DNA from: Bog-756 sp963776225
GTDB lineage: Bacteria; Actinomycetota; Acidimicrobiia; Acidimicrobiales; RAAP-2
Direction of reading: 5' to 3'
NCBI GenBank assembly: GCA_963776225.1
Contig: CAVZLL010000003.1
Span: 620,001 to 684,000, forward strand
DNA length: 64,000 bases
The position numbers and the translations under genes were made by a program. Below are positions 1-7,925 of the stretch, piece after piece (within the stretch, counting starts at the first letter, position 1; each line of letters begins with the position of its first letter). A model generated the notes under the pieces. That model worked only from the letters and a program-made list of their open reading frames with translations, did not search any database and had not been told where the DNA came from.

Positions 1-790
1 GGGCCTCCAGGGCCGTCCGGAGCTGCTCTTCGGGTACGACCGGACCGGTTTCGCCGGACACCTTCCCGTTGTCGAGCGCCGGCGGTGGCGCCGACTCCTC
101 GTCCGCAGTCGCCTCGTCCGCGTTCTCGTCTCGCTCGTCTCGCGCGGTCGCGTCCTCAGCGTCCGGTCGCTCGGTCGGGTCCGGTCGCTCCGCCGGCTCC
201 CAGGTCAGCGCGTAGCGGCAGAATCGGCCCCCACGCGCGCTGCACTCGCGTTCGCTGATCAGGGCGGGGTCGCGCCCGAAGAGGGTGGGCAGTTCGGTCA
301 GGAGGCCCCGGGTCAGTTCGCAGAGGTGGGCGTGCCGGCTCGCCCCGGCGACCGGCGAGACCTGGACCAGTGCATGGTCGTCACCCACCTCGAGGGCCAC
401 CGCTTCCGAGGTGGCGTCGTAGTGCCCGAGCAACGCCCCCACGTCCTCGAGCGCCGCCTGTGGAGAGCCGAGTGAGCGGACGTGGGCGACGAAGCCCGCG
501 GCGTCCCTCGTCCAGAGGATCTCCTCGCCCACGTGCAGACCCACCGCGCGGTCGCCGGTGGCCAGGGCGGCCGCGTTGAAGAGGGCGATCGCGGCAGGAG
601 CGGGCGTCCATGCGGTGGTGTCGCCGAGCGCCCGGAAGGAGCGCTGGTCACCGGCCAGGGCGAGCGTCTGGGCCACCGCCGCCTCGCCGGCCTCCGAGCG
701 GACGAGGGAGAGCAGCACGTGGACCACCGCACCCGAGACCCCGTGATGGACGGTCCCGGCTCGCTCCCCGTGCCCGACCTCAACCGTCAT
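1..790 (-). CDS. Sensor-domain protein, 3' part cut off by the left window edge
   Basis: An open frame runs on the minus strand from an ATG at 790 to the first base with no stop, giving at least 263 residues. The first ~200 residues look like a globular sensor domain. They contain 'LHVGEE', 'ALEVGDDHALV', 'HLCELTRGLL' and a Cys pair in 'ERECSARGGRFCRYALTW', which resembles the closing motif of V4R-like sensor domains. An acidic, low-complexity linker (about 202-240, rich in E, D, R and A) follows, then a helical start, 'EEQLRTALEA'. From memory of similar actinobacterial proteins, such a domain often precedes an output module (GGDEF, cyclase or kinase), but here that part lies outside the window. 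Third-position G+C is high only in this frame, so overlapping shorter frames are shadows. The reading frame is well supported; the function is tentative. Confidence 0.7.
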   Translation of the reverse strand, partial: MTVEVGHGERAGTVHHGVSGAVVHVLLSLVRSEAGEAAVAQTLALAGDQRSFRALGDTTAWTPAPAAIALFNAAALATGDRAVGLHVGEEILWTRDAAGFVAHVRSLGSPQAALEDVGALLGHYDATSEAVALEVGDDHALVQVSPVAGASRHAHLCELTRGLLTELPTLFGRDPALISERECSARGGRFCRYALTWEPAERPDPTERPDAEDATARDERDENADEATADEESAPPPALDNGKVSGETGPVVPEEQLRTALEA

Positions 791-974
791 GATCCGTCAT
801 CCGACCTCTCGACGGACCTCGGCTGCCGGTCCGCGCGCTCTTCCCCACCGTTGTCTACGCACTTCCATCGACCTTCCCTCGGGTTTCTTTACCCGTGACC
901 CACCACGCCCGCCCCCCGCCCGCCAGGCGGGCACGGCCCTCCGGCACACGGCGGCGACCGGCCGGTGCTCCCTC

Positions 975-980
975 TACACT
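975..980 (+). promoter_or_regulatory. -10 element of the glutathione peroxidase gene
   Basis: TACACT ends 6 nt before the ATG at 987, so transcription would begin at the start codon itself (leaderless). No clear -35 or Shine-Dalgarno sequence is seen. Confidence 0.6.
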
Positions 981-986
981 GCCCCC

Positions 987-1475
987 ATGAGCATCTACGA
1001 ACCGTCCCTGCACTCGCTCCAGGGGGATCCCGCGTCCCTCGGCGACTACAGCGGTAAGGCGCTGCTGCTGGTCAACGTCGCCTCGAAGTGCGGCCTCACC
1101 CCCCAGTACGAGGGCCTCGAGCGCCTCCAGGAGACCTACGGCGACCGCGGGTTCACCGTGCTCGGCTTTCCGTGCAACCAGTTCGGCGCCCAGGAGCCGG
1201 GCAGCCCGGAGGAGATCGCCACGTTCTGCTCCACCACGTACGGGGTGACCTTCCCCCTGTTCGAGAAGGTCGACGTCAACGGGGAGGGGCGACACCCGCT
1301 CTACGAGCAGCTGACCGCGGTCGCCGATGCCGACGGCGAGGCCGGCGACATCCAATGGAACTTCGAGAAGTTCCTCGTTTCGCCCACCGGCGAGATCGTC
1401 CGCCGCTTCCGTCCGATGGTGGACCCCGAGGCACCAGAAGTGGTGGACGCCATCGAGGCCGTGCTGCCGGCCTGA
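987..1475 (+). CDS. Glutathione peroxidase family thiol peroxidase
   Basis: This 162-residue protein is of normal length for a bacterial non-selenium glutathione peroxidase, which reduces H2O2 and organic hydroperoxides in the cytoplasm. Conserved blocks are 'NVASKCGLTPQYEGL' with the peroxidatic Cys (about residue 35), 'GFPCNQFGAQEPGS' with the catalytic Gln, and 'IQWNFEKFLV' with the catalytic Trp and Asn. The reactive residue is Cys rather than selenocysteine, and a second Cys in 'FPCNQF' is typical of thioredoxin-dependent members. Actinobacteria generally lack glutathione, so thioredoxin or mycothiol is the more likely reductant (inference). The ATG at 987 matches the family N-terminus and lies directly after a -10 hexamer. 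The next gene begins 41 nt downstream and is probably co-transcribed. Confidence 0.93.
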   Translation: MSIYEPSLHSLQGDPASLGDYSGKALLLVNVASKCGLTPQYEGLERLQETYGDRGFTVLGFPCNQFGAQEPGSPEEIATFCSTTYGVTFPLFEKVDVNGEGRHPLYEQLTAVADADGEAGDIQWNFEKFLVSPTGEIVRRFRPMVDPEAPEVVDAIEAVLPA

Positions 1476-1516
1476 GCCCGGCCGGCCCGCCCCTCGTCCG
1501 CGTCCCGCTGGACGCC

Positions 1517-2341
1517 GTGCACGCCACCGGTGACCGCGAACCGGTCGTCCGCCATCTCGACGAGGTCTGGTCGTCGCTGATCGCCGCCTGCGATCGGATC
1601 GGCGCCGAACAGTGGGATCTCCCCACTGGGTGTCCCGGGTGGACGGTAAAGGACCAGCTCTCCCACATCATCGGCGTCGAGCGCATGGTGAGGGGCGAGC
1701 CCTCGCCCCCGTCGCCGGGTGTGACCCCCTCCCATGTCCGCAACTCGTTCGGTGAGCTCAACGAGCCCTGGATCGACGCCCGGCGCGGGACTCCCGGCCC
1801 CGAGGTGCTCGACGAGCTCGTCGAGGTCGTCACCGAGCGGGTCGGGGAGCTCCGGGCGCTCGCGCCCGAGCGGTTCGACGTGGTGGGCTGGAGCCCGATC
1901 GGCGACGTACCGTTCCGCGAGTTCCTGGTGACCAGGGTGCTCGACAGCTGGGCCCACGAGCAGGACGTCCGCCGGGCCCTCGGGCGGCCCGGCGGCCGCA
2001 ACGGCGCGGGCGAGTCGACCGTGCTCGACCGCTGTGTGCGGACCATGCCCTTCGTGGTGGGCAAGCGGGTGGCGCCGCCCGACGGCACCTGCGTGGTCTT
2101 TTCGGTGACCGGCGTCCTCGGTCGGATGGTCCCGGTCGTGGTGCGGGACGGCAGGGCCACCGCGCCCGTCGTGGCCCCGGGTGCCCCCACGGTGGTCCTG
2201 ACCATGGATCAGGAGACCTTCTGGGGGCTCGGTCTCGGCAGGGTCGACCCGGCGCGGGCCCTCTCGGCCGGACAGGCGGGCATCGAGGGCGACATCGCGC
2301 TCGGGCACCGGGTCATCGAGGCGATGCCGTTCATGGTCTGA
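1517..2341 (+). CDS. Mycothiol-dependent maleylpyruvate isomerase family (DinB-like) protein
   Basis: This 274-residue protein has an N-terminal DinB-like four-helix domain ('HLDEVWSSLIAACDRIGAEQ', 'CPGWTVKDQLSHIIGVERM') and a C-terminal SCP2-like part ending 'DIALGHRVIEAMPFMV'. Family members bind a divalent metal through His and Glu/His residues; here the candidates are His in 'QLSHIIG' and the 'WAHEQDVRRALGRPGG' segment. They typically catalyse mycothiol-dependent thiol transfer or isomerisation, but the substrate cannot be read from sequence. The frame is open far upstream into the peroxidase gene. GTG 1517 is the only sensible start after the peroxidase stop, though no good ribosome site is visible. 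It probably forms an operon with the peroxidase. Family call is firm, enzyme role is not. Confidence 0.85.
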   Translation: MHATGDREPVVRHLDEVWSSLIAACDRIGAEQWDLPTGCPGWTVKDQLSHIIGVERMVRGEPSPPSPGVTPSHVRNSFGELNEPWIDARRGTPGPEVLDELVEVVTERVGELRALAPERFDVVGWSPIGDVPFREFLVTRVLDSWAHEQDVRRALGRPGGRNGAGESTVLDRCVRTMPFVVGKRVAPPDGTCVVFSVTGVLGRMVPVVVRDGRATAPVVAPGAPTVVLTMDQETFWGLGLGRVDPARALSAGQAGIEGDIALGHRVIEAMPFMV

Positions 2342-2408
2342 CCCGCCGGCCGCCGGTCGGTACGGCACGGTGTGCACAGCACCGGGAATTCGGTGCCCGG
2401 GTGCCCGG

Positions 2409-2414
2409 TACACT
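2409..2414 (+). promoter_or_regulatory. -10 element of tig
   Basis: TACACT ends 11 nt before the ATG at 2426, predicting a 5' leader of only about 5 nt. No Shine-Dalgarno sequence precedes the ATG. Confidence 0.55.
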
Positions 2415-2425
2415 CACCAATTCAT

Positions 2426-3772
2426 ATGCGCGCGACAGCTGCGCCCGCGGAGGGCAACAAGGTTCGACTGTCGATCGAGATCGACGAGGCGGAGATGGAC
2501 GAAGCGCTCGCCGACGTGCTCAAGCGTCTCACCCGTGAGGTCCGGGTCCCGGGGTTCCGGCCCGGGAAGGTGCCCCGCAAGGTGATCGAAGCGCGGATGG
2601 GTGGTGCCGCCGCCCTGCGCAGCGAGGCCATCCGGGAGGCGGTCCCCGAGTTCTACGCGCGGGCCGTCTCGGACACCGAGGTCGACCCCATCGACCAGCC
2701 CGAGATCGACATCACCTCCGGCGACGAGGAGGGTGCGGTCTCCTTCGACGCGGTGGTGCTGGTGCGGCCGACGGTCACCATCCCCGGGTACGCCGGCCTG
2801 GTGGTCACCGTGCCGTCCCTGGAGGTTTCCGACGAGGAGGTCGACGCCCAGATCGACCGCCTCCGGGCCACGTCCGGCGAGCTGGTCGAGGTCTCCCGGC
2901 CGGCGCAGACCGGGGACCAGGTGACCATCGACATCCACGGGACCCGCTCGGGCCCCGGTGCCGACGGGAACGACGACGATCTCTCCGCCGAGGACTTCCT
3001 CTACGAGGTCGGGAGCGGGGGCGTGGTGCCCGAGCTCGACGACCAGCTGCTCGGGGCCAAGGCCGGCGACATCCTCCAGTTCGACTCGACGCTCGGGCCG
3101 GAGGACCGGACGGTCTCGTTTCGGCTGCTGGTGAAAGAGGTCCGGGAGACCGTGCTGCCCGAGCCGACCGACGAATGGGCGGCGGAGGCGTCCGAGTTCG
3201 CCACCATGGCCGAGCTCACCGCCGACATCGGCGAGCGCCTCCGAGAGCGGAGGATCGCCGAGGCCAGGGTCGCGCTGCAGCGGCGGACGGTGGACGCCCT
3301 GGTCGAGCTGGTGACCGAGGAGATCCCCGAGCAGCTGGTGAACGAAGAGCTGCGCGAACGGATCCACGACCTCAACCACCGGCTCGAGGGACAGGGGATG
3401 AGCCTCGCCCAGTTCCTCGGGGTCACCGGACAGAACGAGCAGGAGTTCCTGGACGATCTCCGGGCCGGCGCGCTCCAGGGGGTGAAGGCGGATCTGGCGC
3501 TGCGCGCCCTGGTGGAGGCCGAGGCGATCGAGGTGACCGACGAGGAGCTCGACCAGGAGCTGGCGGCCATGGGGTCACGCCTCGAGATGGACGTCGACCA
3601 GGTGCGGAGCCAGTTGGAACGGGCCGGGCGGCTCTCGGCAGTACGCTCGGACCGACGCAAGGCCAAGGCGATGCGATGGCTCATGGATTCGGTCGAATTG
3701 GTCGACGAGAACGGGGCGCCCGTGTCGCGGGACGACCTCACGGTGAACCAGGGCGAGGAGGACCCGAAGTGA
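2426..3772 (+). CDS. tig: Trigger factor, ribosome-bound chaperone / peptidyl-prolyl isomerase
   Basis: This 448-residue protein has the three trigger-factor parts in order. The N-terminal ribosome-binding domain carries the signature 'REVRVPGFRPGKVPRKVIEARMG'-type stretch at about 35-55. The FKBP-like isomerase domain lies at about 145-230 ('GDQVTIDIHGTRSG'), and a helical C-terminal chaperone domain fills the rest. It meets nascent chains at the ribosome exit tunnel. The frame is open upstream, but ATG 2426 gives the usual 'short lead plus VRLSIEI' N-terminus and lies just behind a -10 hexamer. Its stop overlaps the GTG start of clpP by 4 bases, so chaperone and protease are translationally coupled. 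The tig-clpP-clpX order is conserved in many bacteria. Confidence 0.97.
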   Translation: MRATAAPAEGNKVRLSIEIDEAEMDEALADVLKRLTREVRVPGFRPGKVPRKVIEARMGGAAALRSEAIREAVPEFYARAVSDTEVDPIDQPEIDITSGDEEGAVSFDAVVLVRPTVTIPGYAGLVVTVPSLEVSDEEVDAQIDRLRATSGELVEVSRPAQTGDQVTIDIHGTRSGPGADGNDDDLSAEDFLYEVGSGGVVPELDDQLLGAKAGDILQFDSTLGPEDRTVSFRLLVKEVRETVLPEPTDEWAAEASEFATMAELTADIGERLRERRIAEARVALQRRTVDALVELVTEEIPEQLVNEELRERIHDLNHRLEGQGMSLAQFLGVTGQNEQEFLDDLRAGALQGVKADLALRALVEAEAIEVTDEELDQELAAMGSRLEMDVDQVRSQLERAGRLSAVRSDRRKAKAMRWLMDSVELVDENGAPVSRDDLTVNQGEEDPK

Positions 3773-4422
3773 GATTGACAGACGAGAACGGGTCGATCGG
3801 AGCGCGGGCCTACAGCGTGCCGTGGGTCGTCGAGTCCACCAGCCGGGGGGAGCGCAACTACGACCTCTACTCGCGCCTGTTGCGCGAGCGCATCATCTTC
3901 CTCGGAACACCGATCAACGACACGGTGGCCAACCTGGTCTGCGCGCAGCTGCTGTTCCTCGAGTCGGAGGAGGCGGACAAGGACATCCACCTCTACATCA
4001 ACTCGCCGGGCGGGGACATCACGGCGCTCTTCGCCATCTACGACACGATGAAGTACATCAAGCCGGACATGTCGACCTTCTGCTTCGGCCAGGCCGCGTC
4101 GGCCGCGGCGGTGCTCCTCGGGGCCGGCACCAGGGGCAAACGGTTCGCCCTCCCGCACGCGAGGATCCTCCTCCACCAGCCGTTCGGGGGCGTCGAGGGC
4201 CAGGCGAGTGACATCGAGCTCCAGGCGAAGGAGATCCTCCGCATGCGCGACCTGCTCAACGGCATGCTGGCCAACGACACCGGCCAGACCGCCGAGCGGG
4301 TCTCCAAGGATACCGACCGTGACTTCATCATGACGGCCGACGAGGCGGTGGCCTACGGGCTGGTCGACGAGGTGATCTCGGCGCGCGACAGCCAGCCGAT
4401 CGAGGCGGTCGGCGCCGCCTAG
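3769..4422 (+). CDS. clpP: ATP-dependent Clp protease proteolytic subunit ClpP
   Basis: This 217-residue serine protease subunit has its full catalytic triad: Ser111 in 'GQAASAAAVLL', His136 in 'ILLHQPFGG' and Asp185 in 'KDTDRDFIM'. These positions equal the E. coli precursor numbering. Other family marks are 'YINSPGGDIT' and 'ADEAVAYGLVDEV'. It assembles as heptameric rings that degrade substrates unfolded by ClpX, ClpC or ClpA-type ATPases. The GTG start at 3769 overlaps the tig stop (GTGA), and starting there gives a family-sized N-terminus with a short propeptide. Only one clpP is visible, whereas many actinobacteria carry a tandem clpP1-clpP2 pair; a second copy may lie elsewhere. clpX follows after 166 nt. 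Confidence 0.97.
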   Translation: MRLTDENGSIGARAYSVPWVVESTSRGERNYDLYSRLLRERIIFLGTPINDTVANLVCAQLLFLESEEADKDIHLYINSPGGDITALFAIYDTMKYIKPDMSTFCFGQAASAAAVLLGAGTRGKRFALPHARILLHQPFGGVEGQASDIELQAKEILRMRDLLNGMLANDTGQTAERVSKDTDRDFIMTADEAVAYGLVDEVISARDSQPIEAVGAA

Positions 4423-4460
4423 GTGGAGTCGCAAGGGCCGTTCGGGAATGGTCGCGCGGC

Positions 4461-4466
4461 TAGGGT
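4461..4466 (+). promoter_or_regulatory. Possible -10 element of clpX
   Basis: TAGGGT lies in the 166-nt clpP-clpX gap and would give a leader of about 115 nt. No convincing -35 is spaced correctly, so read-through from tig-clpP is equally possible. Confidence 0.3.
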
Positions 4467-4588
4467 TGGGAGCAGCAGGCCAGGCTCCACCGGGGGGACC
4501 CGGATCTGGGGCCCGGCACACGGACTGCACACGGATGGCGCACACATGAACAGCACGGACCGCTGACAGAAGGACACGAGGAACCGAC

Positions 4589-5869
4589 GTGGCGAAATTC
4601 GGAGACGGTGGCGACCTGGTGAAGTGCAGCTTCTGTGGCAAGTCGCAGAAGCAGGTCAAGAAGCTCATCGCCGGGCCGGGCGTGTACATCTGCGACGAGT
4701 GCATCGAGCTCTGCAACGACATCATCGCCGAGGAACTGGCCGATACCACCGAGTTGAGCTTCGAGGAACTGCCGAAGCCCAAGGAGATCTACGAGTTCCT
4801 CAACGACTATGTGATCGGGCAGGAGTACGCAAAGAAGATCCTGTCGGTCGCCGTCTACAACCATTACAAGCGGGTGCAGGCGGGCAACAGCGGCGCCCAC
4901 GACAGCGAAGTCGAGCTGGCCAAGTCGAACATCCTGCTCCTCGGCCCGACCGGATGCGGCAAGACGCTCCTGGCCCAGACCCTCGCCCGGATGCTCAACG
5001 TCCCCTTCGCCATCGCGGACGCCACCGCGTTGACCGAGGCCGGCTACGTCGGGGAGGACGTGGAGAACATCCTCCTCAAGCTCATCCAGGCCGCCGACTA
5101 CGACGTGAAGCGGGCCGAGACGGGCATCATCTACATCGACGAGATCGACAAGATCGCCCGGAAGTCGGAAAACCCGTCGATCACCAGGGACGTGTCCGGC
5201 GAAGGGGTCCAGCAGGCCCTGTTGAAGATCCTCGAGGGCACCACCGCCTCGGTGCCGCCCCAGGGCGGCCGCAAGCATCCGCACCAGGAATTCATCCAGA
5301 TCGACACCACCGACATCCTGTTCATCTGCGGCGGAGCGTTCGCCGGCATCGACACCATCATCGAGAACCGCATCGGGCGGAAGGGCATGGGCTTCCGGGC
5401 CGAGGTGCGAAAGGCCTCCGAACGGGACGACTCGGAGCTGTTGCGCCACGTGCTGCCCGAAGACCTGATGAAGTTCGGATTGATCCCCGAGTTCATCGGC
5501 CGGCTCCCGGTGGTGAGCGCGGTGTCCCACCTCTACAAAGAGGCGCTCATCCGCATCCTCGTCGAACCCAAGAACGCGCTCACCCGCCAGTACAAGCGGA
5601 CCTTCGAGCTCGACCACGTGGAGCTCGAGTTCACCGACGACGCACTCGAGGCCGTGGCAGAGCAGGCGTTGCTCCGCGGTACCGGCGCCCGCGGCCTGCG
5701 GGCGATCCTCGAGGAGGTGCTCCTCGAGGTGATGTACGACCTTCCGAGCCGCACCGACATCTCCAAGTGCGTCGTGGACCGGGCGGTGGTGCTCGACAAG
5801 GTCCACCCGAGCCTGGTCCCCCTGAACAGCCCACCGGCCAAGTCCCGGAGCCGCCGGGCCGCCTCGTAG
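4589..5869 (+). CDS. clpX: ATP-dependent Clp protease ATP-binding subunit ClpX
   Basis: This 426-residue AAA+ unfoldase recognises tagged substrates and threads them into ClpP. The N-terminal zinc-binding domain has four cysteines (Cys13, Cys16, Cys35, Cys38; 'CSFCGKS' and 'CDECIELC'). It is followed by Walker A 'GPTGCGKT' at about 119-126, Walker B 'IIYIDEIDKIA', the pore-type 'GYVGEDVE' region and the sensor/arginine segment 'GTGARGLRAI'. Length and order match the family. The GTG at 4589 is preceded by a GAGGA ribosome site. It lies 166 nt after clpP on the same strand, the usual pairing, and folC follows 69 nt later. Confidence 0.97.
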   Translation: MAKFGDGGDLVKCSFCGKSQKQVKKLIAGPGVYICDECIELCNDIIAEELADTTELSFEELPKPKEIYEFLNDYVIGQEYAKKILSVAVYNHYKRVQAGNSGAHDSEVELAKSNILLLGPTGCGKTLLAQTLARMLNVPFAIADATALTEAGYVGEDVENILLKLIQAADYDVKRAETGIIYIDEIDKIARKSENPSITRDVSGEGVQQALLKILEGTTASVPPQGGRKHPHQEFIQIDTTDILFICGGAFAGIDTIIENRIGRKGMGFRAEVRKASERDDSELLRHVLPEDLMKFGLIPEFIGRLPVVSAVSHLYKEALIRILVEPKNALTRQYKRTFELDHVELEFTDDALEAVAEQALLRGTGARGLRAILEEVLLEVMYDLPSRTDISKCVVDRAVVLDKVHPSLVPLNSPPAKSRSRRAAS

Positions 5870-5938
5870 CCGGCGCCGGGTACGTCCCGCGTCGCCGGAC
5901 GGTCCCGCCGAGGCGCGCCCCGTCCACCCCCTCCGTCC

Positions 5939-7258
5939 GTGACCTTCACCGACCTGTCCGACGCGCTCGACTGGCTGGACGGCCACATCGACTTCGAGTC
6001 GACCGCGCCGACCCGCCGGACGGCACCCACCATCGAGCAGATGCGCGCGCTGGCCTCCCTCCTCGGCGACCCGCAGGAGGCCTATCCCGCAGTGCACATC
6101 ACAGGGACCAACGGCAAGGGCTCGACCGCAGCGATGATCACCGCCCTCCTGGACGCCCGGGGGCTCAGCGTCGGCACCTACACCAGCCCCAATCTCGCAC
6201 GGGTCAACGAGCGGATCGCCCGCAACGGCGAGCCCATCGACGACGAGTCCCTCACCGAGGTGCTCGATTCGCTGGCCCGTCTCGAAGGGATGCTCGAGGG
6301 AACGGCCACCCGGTTCGAGCTCTTGACCGCGGCTGCGCTGACCTGGTTTGCCGACGAGGCCGTGGACGTGGCGGTGGTGGAGGTCGGGCTCGGTGGGACC
6401 TGGGACTGCACCAACGTTGTCGACGGGGACGTCGCGGTCATCACCAACATCAGCTTCGACCACACGGAGGTCCTCGGCCCCACCCTGGAGGACATCGCCG
6501 CCGACAAGGCCGGGATCATCAAGCCCGGAGCCAGGGTCGTGGTCGGTGAGACCGACCCCACCCTGGTGGGGCTCTTCCGCGCCGCCGCGGAGGCGGCCGG
6601 AGCCGAGCAGTGTTGGGTGCGGGGAGCCGACTTCGGGGTGACCGCCAACCGGCCGGCCGTGGGCGGACGGCTGGTCGACGTCTGGACGCCGGGCGCCACG
6701 TACGGCGAGCTGCTGATCCCGCTCCACGGCAGTCACCAGGCGGAGAACGCGTCCTGCGCGCTGGCCGCGGTCGAGGCCTTCTTCGGTGCCCCGCTCGACG
6801 AGCAACTGGTGGAGGAGGCCTTTGCCGGAGTCCGGGTTCCCGGACGCATGGAGGTGATCGCGCGTCACCCGCTGGTGCTGGTCGACGGTGCGCACAACGT
6901 GGCGGGGATGCTCGCCCTCGCTCGCTCGCTCGTCGAGGAGTTCCCCGCGGACGGCGAGACCACCGCGGTGGTCGGAATGCTCGGAGGACGCGATCCCCGG
7001 GCGATGCTCGACGCCATCCGGTCGGCCGGTGTCCGCTCGGTGGTGGCCACCGCGCCACGCTCGAACCGCGCACTTCCCGCCGAGACGGTGGCCGAGGCGG
7101 CCAGGGCCCTCGGCATGGAGGCGATCGTCGTCGGGGCGCCGGCGGACGCGGTGACCAGCGCGGTCGGACGGTCCGGACCCGACGACCGTGTGGTCGTCTG
7201 CGGGTCGCTCTACGTGGTCGCCGATGCCCGGACCGCCCTGCTCCGCGGCGCGGTCTGA
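5939..7258 (+). CDS. folC: Folylpolyglutamate synthase / dihydrofolate synthase
   Basis: This 439-residue Mur-ligase-fold enzyme adds glutamate to (dihydro)folate using ATP. The nucleotide-binding loop 'HITGTNGKGST' is at about 53-63. Other family features are 'VEVGLGGTWDCTNV', 'ITNISFDHTEVLGPT', the carbamylated-Lys region 'ADKAGIIKPG', and the C-terminal domain start 'VLVDGAHNVAGM'. GTG 5939 starts the protein directly at the first conserved helix; the leader is short and no clear ribosome site is seen. Whether it does both the dihydrofolate-synthase and polyglutamylation steps cannot be told from sequence. In actinobacteria folC and ndk often lie together, as here. Confidence 0.94.
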   Translation: MTFTDLSDALDWLDGHIDFESTAPTRRTAPTIEQMRALASLLGDPQEAYPAVHITGTNGKGSTAAMITALLDARGLSVGTYTSPNLARVNERIARNGEPIDDESLTEVLDSLARLEGMLEGTATRFELLTAAALTWFADEAVDVAVVEVGLGGTWDCTNVVDGDVAVITNISFDHTEVLGPTLEDIAADKAGIIKPGARVVVGETDPTLVGLFRAAAEAAGAEQCWVRGADFGVTANRPAVGGRLVDVWTPGATYGELLIPLHGSHQAENASCALAAVEAFFGAPLDEQLVEEAFAGVRVPGRMEVIARHPLVLVDGAHNVAGMLALARSLVEEFPADGETTAVVGMLGGRDPRAMLDAIRSAGVRSVVATAPRSNRALPAETVAEAARALGMEAIVVGAPADAVTSAVGRSGPDDRVVVCGSLYVVADARTALLRGAV

Positions 7259-7288
7259 CCCCTGTCCCCGGTCGGTGGCGTCGTCGGC

Positions 7289-7294
7289 TAGCCT
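7289..7294 (+). promoter_or_regulatory. -10 element of ndk
   Basis: TAGCCT ends 9 nt before the GTG at 7304, so the predicted leader is only about 3 nt. Confidence 0.5.
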
Positions 7295-7303
7295 GCCTCG
7301 CTC

Positions 7304-7711
7304 GTGGGACGAAGCCTGGTCATCGCGAAGCCGGACGCCGTCGAGCGAGGGCTGTCGGGGGAGATCGTGGCCCGTCTCGAGCGAAAGGGCCTCCGGGTGG
7401 TCGCGGCCGACCTCCGGACGATCACCGCGGCAGTCGCGGAGCAGCACTACGCCGAGCACCGCGACAAGCCGTTCTTCGCCGAGCTGGTCACCTTCATCAC
7501 CCGCTCACCGGCGCTGGTGATGGTGGTCGAGGGGCCGGAGGCCACCTACAAGGTGGTGCGCAATCTGATGGGCGCCACCGACCCGGTCGAGGCGGCACCG
7601 GGCACCATCCGCGGCGACTTCGCGCTCGAGATGGGGGAGAACCTGGTTCACGGTTCGGACTCCCCGGAGTCGGCCGTCCGCGAGATCGGTCTCTTCTTCC
7701 CCGACCTCTAG
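7304..7711 (+). CDS. ndk: Nucleoside diphosphate kinase
   Basis: This 135-residue enzyme transfers the gamma-phosphate between NTPs and NDPs through a phosphohistidine. The active His is about residue 116 in 'GENLVHGSDSPESA', the family signature. The N-terminus 'RSLVIAKPDAVERGL' and the substrate segment 'RNLMGATDPVEAAPGTIRGDF' are also typical. Length is normal. The GTG start at 7304 gives the standard N-terminus and lies right behind a -10 element. It sits between folC and the mre cluster, whose own promoter lies about 80 nt after the ndk stop. Confidence 0.97.
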   Translation: MGRSLVIAKPDAVERGLSGEIVARLERKGLRVVAADLRTITAAVAEQHYAEHRDKPFFAELVTFITRSPALVMVVEGPEATYKVVRNLMGATDPVEAAPGTIRGDFALEMGENLVHGSDSPESAVREIGLFFPDL

Positions 7712-7789
7712 GGCGGTCCCGGGCTCCAGGTGCCTTCGCCTCCGGCGTCGTCCGGGGAACGGCGCCCGGACCGGCGGCGGGGGGGGACC

Positions 7790-7818
7790 TTGTGCCCACC
7801 TGCGGATTCCCGTAGCCT
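7790..7818 (+). promoter_or_regulatory. Promoter of the mreBCD operon
   Basis: TTGTGC (7790-7795) and TAGCCT (7813-7818) are separated by exactly 17 nt, the best -35/-10 pair in the window. Transcription would start near 7825 and give mreB a leader of about 100 nt that ends in a GGAGGA ribosome site. Confidence 0.65.
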
Positions 7819-7925
7819 GATGGCCACATGCGGCCTGCCCCAAAGCGCCTGCGAACCGGAAGCGCCCCGTGGTCCCGCGCCGAGGCGCGGTTGCGCCCGA
7901 CCGACGACGGAGGAATGCCCCGCTG

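Noticed and set aside
313..898. Overlapping frames on both strands at 313-783 and 482-898
   Set aside because: They are shadows of the partial sensor gene (790 to 1, minus), whose frame has the best third-position G+C and plausible protein text.
4460..7459. A minus-strand frame of about 1000 codons opposite clpX, folC and ndk
   Set aside because: It is the complementary shadow of conserved plus-strand genes in high-G+C DNA. Its protein is low complexity with no recognisable motif.
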